DNA from: Muricea muricata | Taxonomy: Eukaryota > Cnidaria > Anthozoa > Malacalcyonacea > Plexauridae | DNA: 64,000 nucleotides | Assembly (NCBI GenBank): GCA_963855995.1 | Contig: OY979719.1 | Location: forward strand, 18,509,312 to 18,573,311 | Direction: 5' to 3' | Part shown: positions 47,824 to 59,639 of the stretch, one piece after another | How the letters are laid out: the number at the start of each line of letters is the position of its first letter | How positions within the stretch are numbered: position 1 is the first letter of the stretch | Made by a program: the position numbers and the translations under genes | Notes under the pieces: model-generated | Databases searched by the model: none | Told to the model about the DNA's origin: nothing | What the model saw: only the letters and a program-made list of their open reading frames with translations

Positions 47824-50800
47824 TGTTGCGGGAAATCACTGAAGGCGAAAATAATTTCGGGAACACAAAAGATTTTATCCATCACTGATCACCGACAGTA
47901 AAACCACAAGGACATCGCCGATGAATTACGACATATGAAAACCAGGATTTATAATAAGAATCCTCTTTGATTGTAAATATGATAAGTATCTTGAGTTTGT
48001 TTTGGTAAGCAGGAACAATGGAACAATTAAGCCATTGTTTGCGTGCTAAAGCAAATTACGGAAATAGTTTGAGAGCAGCTGCGACGTACCATGCAAATGA
48101 GGCGTTTCGGTTAAATGAGTATGAGAATTGCGGCAAAGTTTTAAAATATTTTTTCTCTTTTGCACCACATAGAGCAACTGTACTAGCTATAGGGACGTTC
48201 AATTGCACAGCAACTACGTTTTAGGGTCTTAATTCCCATAGGTGAGTCCTAAATGAAAAAGCGTTTTCAAATGATTATACTCTTTGCATTCTCATGCTCA
48301 TTTGACCCAGCCATAGACTTTGGTAAGTATTAGGTTTATATTCACTTCGGACCAGTTAACACAACAAAAAGCCCATGCCCGTTCAGATAAGGTCTTACGT
48401 TTGAAAACTCAATCAAAACTCAGCCTAAGTGGGTTTAAGTAGCCAGAGATAACGTAATTTATCTTTTTATTTTGCTTTTTTGTTTATAACGTAATTTATT
48501 AGCTAAATGTATGGACTGTGAGGGTGTGCGCCGTGTGTAAGTTGCATGGGGGTTAGGCTTATTAAAAGAATTAAAATTTTTGAAAGTATGCTTTAAACTA
48601 AACTCTACCGTTTGAAATGAAAAACTTTCCTGATTAAATATAATTATTACGAAAAACAGCACAGCTAAATTCTAAGCATTGATTGTTAATTCTTTTACTA
48701 TTAGTGCATGCCATGATAAGGAATTTTGAACAAAAATTGCAGGTGAAGTTTTGTATATTTTGGAATTTGTAAGCTTCATGTATAAAGAAAAGTAGGCAGC
48801 TCACCTGTCTGTGTATAGTAACTTCCATTTTTTCTTTGCTATGGCCTAAAATATCCGAGTAAATAACATTTACTATACATACTTCGCCAAAATTTTAATT
48901 CTTTTGATTTTCGGATTTGGGTGGCAGTTGGGGTGGTGGTGGTGCATGCGGGTTTTATTAGCTGTGAGTGACTGTGCGATAGTGAGCGAAAGCGGGAGTA
49001 ACGAATGGAATGCAGAAGCTTAGAACTGAGGAAGACAGCTTAGAACTGAGGCAGGTAGGCAGTTGGTAGGATCAGCGGGGGGCACTTGTCAATTTGGCTT
49101 TGGGAATCAAATTTGCATGCTTAAGTATTTAAGTCACTAACGTTTGTTGTTTTGATTTGTTAGGTATGCGCGCGGCTGCTCTCTAGAGAAGATCAACTTT
49201 GCAGTTTGCAATTGCAAGGTTGGTCTTTTCTTCTCCGGCTACCCCGGCCAGCTCTCCGAGTGCTACTTCCATCGTAAACAAGTAGAAGTACTTGTACTAT
49301 ATGTACAAGTACTTCTACTTAGGTGGAAGTAGCACTTGGGGAGCTGGCCGGGGTAGGGGGATTTTTTTTATTCAATTTCTCAATTCCCATGGGAATTAAA
49401 TTTTCAATTAAAAAGGGGTCACATGTAAATTTTGTAAATAATTTATTGAAAAGAATTTGTAAAGATTACAATTTGAATAACAATAAAAAGGGATTAACTA
49501 TCACATATTGTACTTACTCAAATAACAATAGAAGAGAACAGAACATGGCAGAAAGAAAATAACTGACATTGCGCTTAACACAAGTGAATGAACACAAGAA
49601 AAGCACAATGTTACAAAAACTTGGTCTGCTGAAGATAAATGCTTACACTTCAAGATACAAGTAATTATGAAACAACTGGAAGTGATAAATTTTTCTGATT
49701 TGACAGAGAAATCGTTCAACATACAACACTGAGTTGTTTCACAATTACAAAGAAACATATGGCTCATACATCAAATTATTTTATTGAAGAGATCTTTTAA
49801 CGAGAGTTTAATTTTCTTAAATTTCCTCTTTCTATAGGTTCAACTATTAAAGGTTTCTAAAAGTTAGTCATGTTTTTACAATATCAACTACTCTGGCAAT
49901 ATTTGTTGTGAGGAAAAACCGGAGTACCCGGAGAAAACCGACGCGACTTTCACGAACACCGACTGTTTTTACATTCATGAAATAAATTAGAGTAAGCGCT
50001 TTTGCAATATACGATGTCATTGAGTTTGTTTTGCTGTCATTCAGACAAACAAATGCACAAATGAGAGTGATAATTTTGATGCCTTTGGGACATGTAACGA
50101 GACAAATGATCAAAATACACTTTTGGAGCTCGAGAAAAAAACTCTTTCAAACGTGTTCCAAAAAGAACACTGAAGAAATGATTACTTTTTTTGAAAAGAT
50201 ACCAGATTGAAAAGGGATCTAATTTCAACTTTTAGAGCCATATATTTTTCTGATTGCGTTTTCAACCTGACAATTTCGAATTAATTAGATATTGCTAACT
50301 TTGAAAGAAATCCAACAAAAAGTCGAAACATACAAGATTGGTCTTACATTGAAAAGACAAAATCTGTTAAAAAAATGCTTAATGATTTAATTCAGGTTAA
50401 ACGGTTGTCAGGTTAAAAACAAATCTCTTTGAAGTATAAATTTATCTTTACTTACTTGCTGAAACGACCATGTTTAAATGCCATGTAACCTGTTTTCTTA
50501 TATCATTATTCATATACTACAGCTACAAAGTGGGACTATTTGAAAAGTATAAAATTGAACTGAAGCAAAGGGTCCAGATATATAAATACAAATCCACCAC
50601 AACCAGACAATATGAAATGTCCAAGCAAAAATGTTTTAAAGGTTAAAAAAATACTTTGTACTTATAAGAATCAATCTGTTAGCAAACCTAAAGTAATGTT
50701 TATATAATTTTTCTCCACCTAATGCAAGAACATTTTATTTGTTAAACATATTAACCATTCATCAAAATGAATTTCTAATGTTAATTACGAAATCAATAAA

Positions 50801-53507
50801 ATCTGAAATTCTCTACTACCTTCCAAATACTTGTTTCGATTTATAATTGTTTCAAGTCTGTAGTATAATAGCTCTGATACAGATACAGATTTTTTGCATC
50901 ATTTAGGTATCAGTGCAAAACATTTGAAAAAATCAATAAACTTCCAGGCTTATTGCTTATCTGTGCAAACCTGGGATAAGGTACAAGTTAATTTTTGATT
51001 TAATGAAATATTGTTGCAATTGTAATTACTGAATTTCTAGTTAAATTCTTGTATTTTTTTACAAATATTTTTCACATATTTTCCTTGCCACAATGCAAAA
51101 CATAGTAGTTGTCTAGTTGTGGTTTCATGTAAGACAAGCAATTTTCTTTTTTTTACCAATAGGCACTTTCCTCAAAACCAAGAAATAGAAGTTTTACTGC
51201 TTCAGTTCAATTCAATTCCAAACAAGTTCTACTTTGCATTAAAGCCACAAGCATTTGACCTCAAGTACTTAATCTTGAAGCAGGAAAGTCCTGTTGCAAA
51301 ATCATTATTTATAAATTATGCTCCAACAACATGTCAAACTGTTGTGATTTTCAGATGAACTTTCCAAACTTTCAAATAGACTCGAAGTCAACTTAGACAA
51401 AAAAGATTGAGATGGTAAACCTGGCAACAAAATAAATGCTTTTAAAATGCTTTTTCATCTAGTTCATGAAGAATTTTACTCACTGTTTTTTTAAGCCCTA
51501 GAGGAAATCGATTTTCTGTGGATACACAAGCCCTGAGCAATAAAAATGAAACTTTGGATAGAAATGAAATTTTGTGTAATAATGTTTTGTTTCCTGATAA
51601 AACCATCTCAATCACCTTTATAAGATATGTTAGGAAGTCAAATAATGACAAACTTAATTGTTTTGTAATTGAAACACATTTTAAAGCAGTTTTTTTCAAA
51701 CAGGTTAAAATAAATTTTTCAGATGATCATGCATTTATGCTGACTGCATTTTAGGCAAAGAGAAATTTGTCATACATGAATTTTTATTGATTTCAATTTA
51801 AAAGAAGAGTCTGAAATTTTCTTTGATATTTAAACAAGACACAAGATCCAGGTTTTGATGGTTTAAACAATTTAAAGCCTTTGCATGTGTTTTCATATAC
51901 GTTTTAGATTAAACATAAATATGATCATATAGAACAAACTTTCTTAAAACACAGTTCATTATTATTTGACTTTTTTAAAGATTAAAATGCTTCAAGCGCA
52001 CAAGACTTTCCATTACAAGTGGTTGCACAAAATGATGATCAAATGTAAGTGAGAATGAAACTGCATATCACTTCCAAAATTATACCGTCTCACTTGTTGT
52101 CTTTCGTTTTCATATTTTTTATGACAGATAAAAGAATTATATTTTTCCAAAACATGAACATTGCCACGTGTTGTGGAAAATCATATACAATATTCAAAGC
52201 ATTTTAGCCCAAAGATGAAGTGGGTTTTTTTTAAAATAAAACATGAAAATATCAAGACCTTCTGTGGACTTTCCACCAACACTATTCACTTGATTGGCCA
52301 GCCAGATAAGCCTTCATGGAACTTTAAACCATATACGTAGATCTGAGAAAATTTCAAAATATAACATAAGCAAATTAATATTTCACCAGACATGTCTGAA
52401 TGTATTCTACATAGGGAGCATAAAAAATTTAGCTTCATCAAAAGCAGGGTTGCCACAGCAGTACATATACCAATAACTGTTTTCCCATATTACCTCACCC
52501 TCCCTTGCCAACAACTTATAGGCCGAGATCTGAGTAACTTGGGGAAAACCCACAACTTTGGCCAGGGGGTTGACTTGTACTCTTTTCATGAGGCCAGGGT
52601 TTGAATCCCTGAGACTCTAGTGAGGATCAAACCCACAAATTAACCAATTTGTCACCAAAGATAGGGGGGAGGGAATAATTAGATTTAGGAACACCACACC
52701 CACTCAATCTTCAACAGGATTTAACAATTAGTTGACTTAGGTTGAAAAAGTAGGGATCTATTTCTTATTATCAGAATTCATTAATAAGGTTAATTTACTT
52801 GCGATTTTATTTAATTATTTGCTTGCACAATCACGAACTCATTATATGAACAATCAATTAATACCGAATTTACTGTCACTCTCATTTGTGTCAAAATGCG
52901 TATGGAAAGCCTTTCTAATTAAAATTACTTGGTTCTGTAAAGTCAATTATCAAGTTTAATGTCTTTAATGGGTGGAAATTGGAATTAATTGTGCTTATTT
53001 AGAAACACTGACAATATTACAGCTCAAAAATACACAATTTTTGCTGGAATTTATAGCATAGTCCTGATTAGCTTCCTTGCTAACAAATATGAAAACTAAC
53101 AGTTGATTTTGTCTGAATTGGGGTTTTTACTTCACCAATCGAAAGCAAAGATCAGGTATTCAGGTATGGTTTTCATACTTGCAAAAGATGAACTTTGTAT
53201 GTTTAAATACTTCGCTTAATTCGACCTGATTGTCCATAAAATTCAACTATATCATAAATCTAAATACTCTTCTACAACTGTTGATACAAAATAAAACATA
53301 TTACCTTGAAATAAAGGCAGGATTGCTTGATCTTAAAGGTTTTCTGCACGCCATTCCATTCTTGAAATTTTCTTTTACTAATTTGCAGGTTTACAAACCA
53401 ATTGCCGACGGCCCGACGAGCAAGTACGACAAGCAAGCACGTGACAAGTCGATGAATCCCGAGCAACTGAAAGAGAAAAAGCCCGGGGAGGAGGGGAGGC
53501 ATAAAAC

Positions 53508-53650
53508 GGTAATAGCTAATTCCGTGTTCTCAGTACGCAAAATTAAATTTTAATCCAAGCTCTAAATTTAATCAAAAACATGACATATAAAACGCTGGTT
53601 AGGATTAGGGCTTGGGTTAAGATTTATATGAGAACACGGAATTATTACCC
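53508..53650. mobile_element. arm-specific 143-base MITE with 7-base target duplication
   Basis: The ends GGTAATAGCTAATTCCGTG and CACGGAATTATTACC are inverted repeats sharing TTCCGTGTTCTCA. The host word ATAAAAC flanks it at 53501-53507 and 53651-53657. In the left arm the site is empty: ATAAAAC occurs once, at about 28007-28013 on the minus strand. Confidence 0.88.
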
Positions 53651-53829
53651 ATAAAACCGGCAAAGTTTGGGACTTATAACCTATACCAATATAGCCTATA
53701 CAAGTACTGTTTTTGCACAAACATCCAAAAAACTCACATATATAAAACTCCTGAAATTTAACCTGGAAACCTATCCAGCCTAATCCAAGGTAGCATTTTG
53801 TTTTTCGTACGACCTGTGTCTAGTCCATT

Positions 53830-55315
53830 CAGGGACGTAGGCAGGGGGGGGGGGGGAGCGGAGGGAGCCGCGGCTCCCCCCCTTTCGTTAAAGAGGTTTA
53901 GCAAAGACGACACAACGCCTTTGTCAACGCCAAAGCGAGGTAAAAACGATGTGGAAATGCCGTGAGCAAATCTGGAGATGGGCAATCACGGCATTTTATG
54001 CCGCATTGACGTCACGTCTCTTTGCTAAACCTCCCTAGCATTTAACGCGATAGGCGCGTCAAACCTATGATAATTATTAGTATCTGCAGGGCTCCCCCCC
54101 CCCTTTTGAAAGTCTTCAAAATGAATCAATTTATTCCCTGGAAATGGCGAGCATCATTTGGAGGACATGGGAAAGACATTTGGAGCTAAAATGACGAGGA
54201 AATTCCGAAAAGATAATACGGTGTTGTGACAAAAATTCAAAATCAAAATGGCGTCATCTTCTTGTTCAATCTAAAGATGCAACGAAAATCGCTCTAGTGT
54301 AGTTGGACATTAACATTGGATTTTCATTGCACATGTAAGCATTCTCTAACTATTCTACGAATGGTTTTGTCATTAAACGTCTTATCACCCTCAACAGACT
54401 TGTTGGAACTTGATGAAATTGACATGTTGGTTGCAGCTTGTCGACCACAGATCTGTGTATATGCTGCCTTTGACGTCATCACATATTTGGGACTAGGAAA
54501 AAGGGGGAACATTTAGGAGATCATAACATGACAAAAATGCTTTTCTCGTGTACTGCTGGGAGCTGAGCAGTCGTCCCTAGCAAAGAAAGGTATCTGGTCA
54601 ATTTGTCCCCAATCCATTTTGCCTCCCCCCCCCCCCCCACTGTTTCGTCCTGTAACCGTTTTGCCCGTAGGATCATTTGCTTCATGATTTGCTGTTCAAA
54701 CATTCTGAAAAACAGTTTGCAAAACATTTATCCTATTCATATAATAGCGAATGCTGTAATGTGATATGAGAAAAACTTGACAACTTGAACTGGTACAAAA
54801 TTTGTACCCGAGCCATATTTTGTTCAGCAAACACTGCATACTAGACAATGTTTCTAAAATGTTGTAGATTTCTTATTACCTAAGCATTTACTACACGGGG
54901 CAAAGCGATTACGGTATCAGGAATAATAATTACTTAACAACATTAGCATAATTTATGTATATCACGTGACTCATTGTACCGTTTCACATGTGTTGTCGAA
55001 AGCTGTGAAATATATGTTTTCCGTATCGTTGATTTCGACATATATCATCGATTTTCTAACATACGGGACGAAACGGCAAAGAAAAAAACCGAATGGTGGG
55101 CGAAACGACCAAAAATCGCGCAGAGAATTATGGTTTTCACAGGTGCAAAATACAAACTTTCCAAAAGAAAAAAAAAAACCCGGAGAAAACCGGAGGAGGC
55201 GGCAGACCTTCTTGTTCCAGGATAAAATTGGCAATTTCTGAGGGAAGGCAGCAATCCTATCACAAAGAAGCTGCCTCCGCCCTTCCCTCCCCCCTCCCCT
55301 ATGCCTACGTCTCTG
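53830..55315. mobile_element. segment bounded by hAT-like termini
   Basis: The left end CAGGGACGTAGGCAGGGGGG and the right end (read inward) CAGAGACGTAGGCATAGGGG are matching inverted repeats of the CAG-G-CGTAG-CAGGGG class common in animal hAT elements. A smaller hairpin (GAGGTTTAGCAAAGACG / CGTCTCTTTGCTAAACCTC) lies at 53891-54038. The flanking 8-mers (AGTCCATT and GCAATATG) do not match, so the two ends may not belong to one clean insertion. No transposase frame was seen. Confidence 0.55.
54108..54370 (+). repeat. third, diverged copy of the 42855-43120 segment
   Basis: It shares GTCTTCAAAATGAATCAATT, ATGGCGTCATCTTCTTGT, TCTAAAGATGC, TAGTTGGACAT and the donor CACAT/GTAAGCATTCTCTAAC with the right-arm segment, in the same orientation, at visibly lower identity than the two arms show to each other. 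It lies inside the segment with hAT-like ends and only a few hundred bases beyond the palindrome. Confidence 0.75.
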
Positions 55316-55471
55316 GCAATATGATTGTAAAAAGTAGTGAGTCATATACATCATCTCAATTTTTTAGGCCATATATGAAGTTTGTGCTAGGTTTAAATTA
55401 ACGTGACTAAAATGTAACATTATAGTTAGCTAACAAGCAAGTATCATAATGTCTTGTTTTTGTATCCTATA

Positions 55472-56197
55472 TCATTCTTTGCTTGCTGTGATGCAAATAC
55501 ATGGCAATTTGAACGACAAGCTTCCGTCTTCGTGAAAAGTGGCCATATCACCCATACCCTGTTTGGCGGCAGCTGGGTCGGATTCATCATACTTTGCATG
55601 GGTCGTAGCTTTGACCCAACGCTTAAACAAGTCGAACGTCTCGAAATGAGATTCGTAAACGACTTTCTTCATAACGATATCCGAGAATAATCCGACTCCC
55701 TCAAATAGCTTCCTCAATTCATCTTGAGACAAAAGATGCAAATCTTTTACACCGTGACTGCCTTTTATTCCTTCCGAACATACAGTCAAAACGGCCAGCT
55801 TTCCTCCGGATTTTAAAGAATAGTGTGCTTTCTGTAAATACATCTTCTTCTGTTCTCCTGGGAACCAGTGGAATGCATGTATGCTGATGTGGAGGTCATA
55901 ATACTGCTCATTTTCGTGTGGAAATCCTGTCGCACTGTCACCAACATGAAATTGAAGGTTACTCGTTCCTTTGTATTTTTCTTCAGCAATCTTGATTCTC
56001 GCTGCATCGGGGTCGATTCCGATAACGTCACCATCAGGGCCAGTAATATCAGCGATGTGTTTCGTGAGTTCTCCCGTGCCACAACCCATATCAAGAACTT
56101 TCGTTGCTTGGAGGATGTTCAAATCATCAATGAACTTCAAACCAGCATCATATTGTGGCTTGTTTAATTCTTCATAGGCTTTCGCATCTGCCTCCAT
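55472..56197 (-). CDS. class I SAM-dependent methyltransferase, intronless
   Basis: A 241-residue protein from the ATG at 56197; the few in-frame codons before it lack an ATG. Motif I is VLDMGCGTG (34-42). The acidic residue that binds the SAM ribose is in VIGIDPD (58-64), the adenine-side region is LQFHVGDS, and motif II-III is YYDLHISIHAFHWF (99-112) with LKSGGKLAVL after it. The ISIHAFHWF-type stretch is characteristic of small-molecule methyltransferases resembling insect juvenile hormone acid methyltransferase and trans-aconitate methyltransferase. The substrate cannot be read from sequence. The length is somewhat under the usual 260-280. No intron is needed, unlike its neighbours, but an AAG just before the ATG could be a 5' UTR acceptor. 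There is no signal peptide, so it is probably cytosolic. Confidence 0.85.
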   Translation of the reverse strand: MEADAKAYEELNKPQYDAGLKFIDDLNILQATKVLDMGCGTGELTKHIADITGPDGDVIGIDPDAARIKIAEEKYKGTSNLQFHVGDSATGFPHENEQYYDLHISIHAFHWFPGEQKKMYLQKAHYSLKSGGKLAVLTVCSEGIKGSHGVKDLHLLSQDELRKLFEGVGLFSDIVMKKVVYESHFETFDLFKRWVKATTHAKYDESDPAAAKQGMGDMATFHEDGSLSFKLPCICITASKE

Positions 56198-56968
56198 CTT
56201 ACACAACACAAATTAGTTAAGCTCGTGTTCTTGTGTCTCTCGATTTCAAGTGTTTCGAGATGATGCACTTATATTTGTATGCTTGGATGAAAACAAGCTT
56301 CCTACAATTTTAAACGACTTCAGTTCCGCTCCAAATTCAAAGGTTGGTCATGGTTAACTAACGATGGTCAGACTTAATGAGCGCTCATTTAATACACCGA
56401 GTATTAATGTTAATTCCTTTTGTGAATTAGATAATAGTGTGAGTAAGTTCTTACCTACAATTAATGCACCGAAAGAAAAGCAAGGAATAAATTATGTAAA
56501 CGGGGAAAGCCATGAGCTCTAGTGATAGCGCTAACAGTCACTTATTTCCTAATTCAGCCAATATAGAAGCTACAAATACAAACAAATGCAAGAAACCAAC
56601 CCAAAACGCTAGTATGAAATCTCCTTTTTTCTACCATCGTACCCGTCATCGGCAGTCTCCAAATTTAGTCGAATGGCAGAACCACCTCCAACCGGTTTAT
56701 GGGAGAACAAGGAGCAATGCCCTAACGAACCATCAACTAATCAGCCCCCACCCCAAACCACAACCAAGACCGTTGATGAAGATAGCGTGTTACCCAATCA
56801 AACCCCTGCCAATGAAACCAAAAAGGAAAAATCAATTGAATTGGTTCCGTTTTTACTATTAGCCAGCCACACCGATATAGTTAATCCGACCCAATCCATC
56901 CCCACCCTCATAACCCACCGGTCCCAACTGGTCTACGTCGCCACCAAAGTATTAATTGAGTTTTTCAA

Positions 56969-57378
56969 CAATAGCGACGCCATCTTGAATTTTAAACATA
57001 TCGCGGTGCATTGTGGTCTATCCAGGGTAATTAAAGTGTTTTAAACCGCCATAAATAAAATATATGGAATAGAACCGTTATTTTTATTATTGTAAATAAC
57101 AGACAAATGTTCAGGGAAACTTATCGAACAAAGGAAACTCTAGGAAGATAAATAAATCCGAATGAAATTTATTACTTAAAATCCATTACCCCATATGTGC
57201 ACACTGATGGCATAAAGTGCTTAGAATATTGATTGACATATCCCCATTGTAACTAAGAAAACATTCATCGCAATACTTTTCCTGTACGGCGTATTCCTCT
57301 AACGATAGCGGCATTTACATGGTGGTTTTTACCCTGGATAGACCACAATGCATCACGATTCAAGATGGCGTCGCTATT
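56969..57378. mobile_element. MITE inside retrotransposon-derived DNA
   Basis: The ends AATAGCGACGCCATCTTGAA and TTCAAGATGGCGTCGCTATT are inverted. The arms also share GCATTGTGGTCTATCCAGGG. Confidence 0.75.
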
Positions 57379-57730
57379 AATAAATAGATTAATTGGGATA
57401 ATTTAGTAAAGATTAATATTAGTATCCCCATTAACAATCACAAACATAAAGTTGTGTCATACTTCTCTTACCACGATAATCTACAGAGTATACCGGTGAG
57501 AATAACGAATAGAAATTATAACAAATCTCAAATAAATCCCCCAACAATATACGGTAATTTAATCACGGTCCCTTCTAAAGCTCAAAATATAGACAAAAAA
57601 ACTTTCGTGCCTAAAATATTACCCACAAACACAATGTCACTCACCCCCAAAATTGATGAAGTTTCTTGTTTTATGAAAACTCATAACCCAGATGTTGCCT
57701 GTATCACCGAAACATGGCTTCAAGAATCAA

Positions 57731-58145
57731 TGGACAATTTGCATGTTAGACTAACTTTCAGTTTAGCCAAGACGAACAAAATCTTTTAGCACAGTTAAAA
57801 AGAGCGTCCTAAAATTAGTAGAATTGCCAAGTTTGGTGGCGAAATGTTGTAAAATATGGAAAATATAGCTTCGCAAAGTTTGAAAATTTGTATACATTTG
57901 TATTACGCGAGGAAAAAGTTACCACTTTTCAGCTAAAATTGTATCAAAAGTGGTAACTTTTTCCTCGCGTAATACAAATGTATACAAATTTTCAAACTTT
58001 GTGAGGCCATATTTTCCATGTTTTACAACATTTCGCCACCAAACTTGGCAATTCTACTAATCTTAGGATGCTCTTTTTAGCTTTAGTAAAAGATTTTGTT
58101 CGTCTTGCGTAGATTGAAAGTTAGTCTAACATGCAAATCGTCTAT
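57731..58145. mobile_element. MITE family A, full copy inserted in the LINE endonuclease
   Basis: A nearly complete foldback: ATTTGCATGTTAGACTAACT at both ends in opposite orientation. The arms of about 190 bases run through GAGC-TCCTAAAATTAGTA, GTTGTAAAA and GTATACATTTGTATTACGCG to a centre near 57935 (AAAAGTGGTAACTTTTTCC). Removing it brings the endonuclease blocks together in frame. Confidence 0.88.
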
Positions 58146-58405
58146 TGACGAATCGTGTCTCTATATTGCTGGATACAATTTCATCTTCAAAAACCGTAGC
58201 AGTGGCTGTCACGGTGGTGCAGGTTTATATGTTAGGAATTCAATATCTTTTAAATGCCCTGACCATTTGCAGCATCTCGTGTTAGAGGTTCTCTGGGTAC
58301 GCCTTACTCTCAAAAGATTACCCCATGGATTTCCCTGTCTAGTAATTGGTGTAATATACCACCCACCGAGCGCAGATGACCGTGAAATGCTCATTTACCT
58401 ATTAA

Positions 58406-58924
58406 AGGAAAATGGCAACAAAGTTTTTTATTGCCTCATTTGAAAAAGACTCCAAAACAATATATAGAAGTCTATTACAGAATTTTTATATCTGCCTTAT
58501 TTGGTGAGATATTTTGACTTGAAATCTTAAGTTGTCCGCCATCTTGGATATTTGTGGATATGCACGATACGTCACAACTGGGATCACGCAATTTTTTTTT
58601 GTTACGACACAATGGTTAATATGCTCTCATAGCCGCATGTACGGCAAGTGTTTCGGCTTTCAGCATGGACTGAGAGGATTTCAAACAATATTTGATTGTT
58701 GGTAGGTATTTAGGAGGATTTTCGACAGGCTTATCCGTGTTGTGACGTCATCAAAACATTGTTAATGAGGTGAAAAATTAGTCCAAGATGGCAGACAATT
58801 TGTTGATTTAGGTGAGAATATCTCCCGAAGTAAAACAGATATAAGAATTTTGCAATAGACTTCTATTCATTGTTTTAGAGTCTCTTTCAAATGAGACAAT
58901 AAAATTTTTTGTTGCCATTTCCCT
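58406..58924. mobile_element. piggyBac-type MITE flanked by TTAA
   Basis: The terminal repeats AGGAAAATGGCAACAAA and TTGTTGCCATTTCCCT extend for ~90 bases through GCCTCATTTGAAA and AGTCTATT. TTAA stands directly outside each end (58402-58405 and 58925-58928). Excision at TTAA would leave the retrotransposon frame intact across the site, which supports the boundaries. It has no transposase. Confidence 0.9.
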
Positions 58925-59639
58925 TTAACATCACTAACCGCTATTGAAAGCGATTATCCTGGTTGTGGTCTAATGCTAGCAGGCGATTTCAATCGGCTAA
59001 AAGTAAACCACCTGCTGAACCAGTTCCAATGCAAACAATTGGTCAACGTTCCAACCAGAGCTGACCAGACTCTTGACTTAATTATCACAAACTTATGCTC
59101 GTTTTACGCTAAAGATTCTGCAGAGAAACACCCTCCTTTTGGCCTCTCGGACCATAATGTGGTCATTTTAAACCCCAGAAGCAGATGTGATAAATCAGGT
59201 AGTCGAAAGCTCGTTATAACCAGAGACATGCGTCCCAGCAGAAAGAGAGGACTAGGTAGATATCTAACTTCCTGTAAATGGTCCACTTTAGATCATCTTA
59301 AAACTTGTGAGGAAAAGCTTGAGGTTTTTACAGATCTTATCAGTCTGGGTATCAACATAATAATGCCTAACAAAGGAATAATTCTACACGTGAATGACCC
59401 TCCGTGGATAACAGCCAATTTTAAGAATCTCATAAAAAAAAACGGCAAGCAGCATTTTCTAACGGCAACAACGAATTGTTCAGGTATTATCGCAACCGAC
59501 TCAATTTACCAACCTCTTGCCTCTCTTCCCCCTACGACCCAAAATGACTCTGTTCTCCAACTCGACAAACTAGATGTTTATAAAGTGCTTGCATCCCTTA
59601 ACCCTAGAAAAGCTTCTGGTCCAGACGGTGTCTCGAATA

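Larger units (their letters stand above)
40833..53829. repeat. right arm of a giant palindrome
   Basis: Inverted copy of 27844-40687. It carries the mirror image of every element listed for the left arm, plus one 143-base MITE at 53508-53650 that the left arm lacks. The outer end is exact: GTCCATT at 53823-53829 is the last matching word, and a hAT-like terminus begins at 53830. Confidence 0.97.

Noticed and set aside
53590..53630. Interstitial telomere repeat (TTAGGATTAGGGCTTGGGTT-like)
   Set aside because: Only a few degenerate units inside the 143-base MITE, with no run of TTAGGG.
54971..55354. 127-codon minus-strand open frame
   Set aside because: Phe/Arg-rich translation of A- and GA-rich sequence inside the segment with hAT-like ends. 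No domain.
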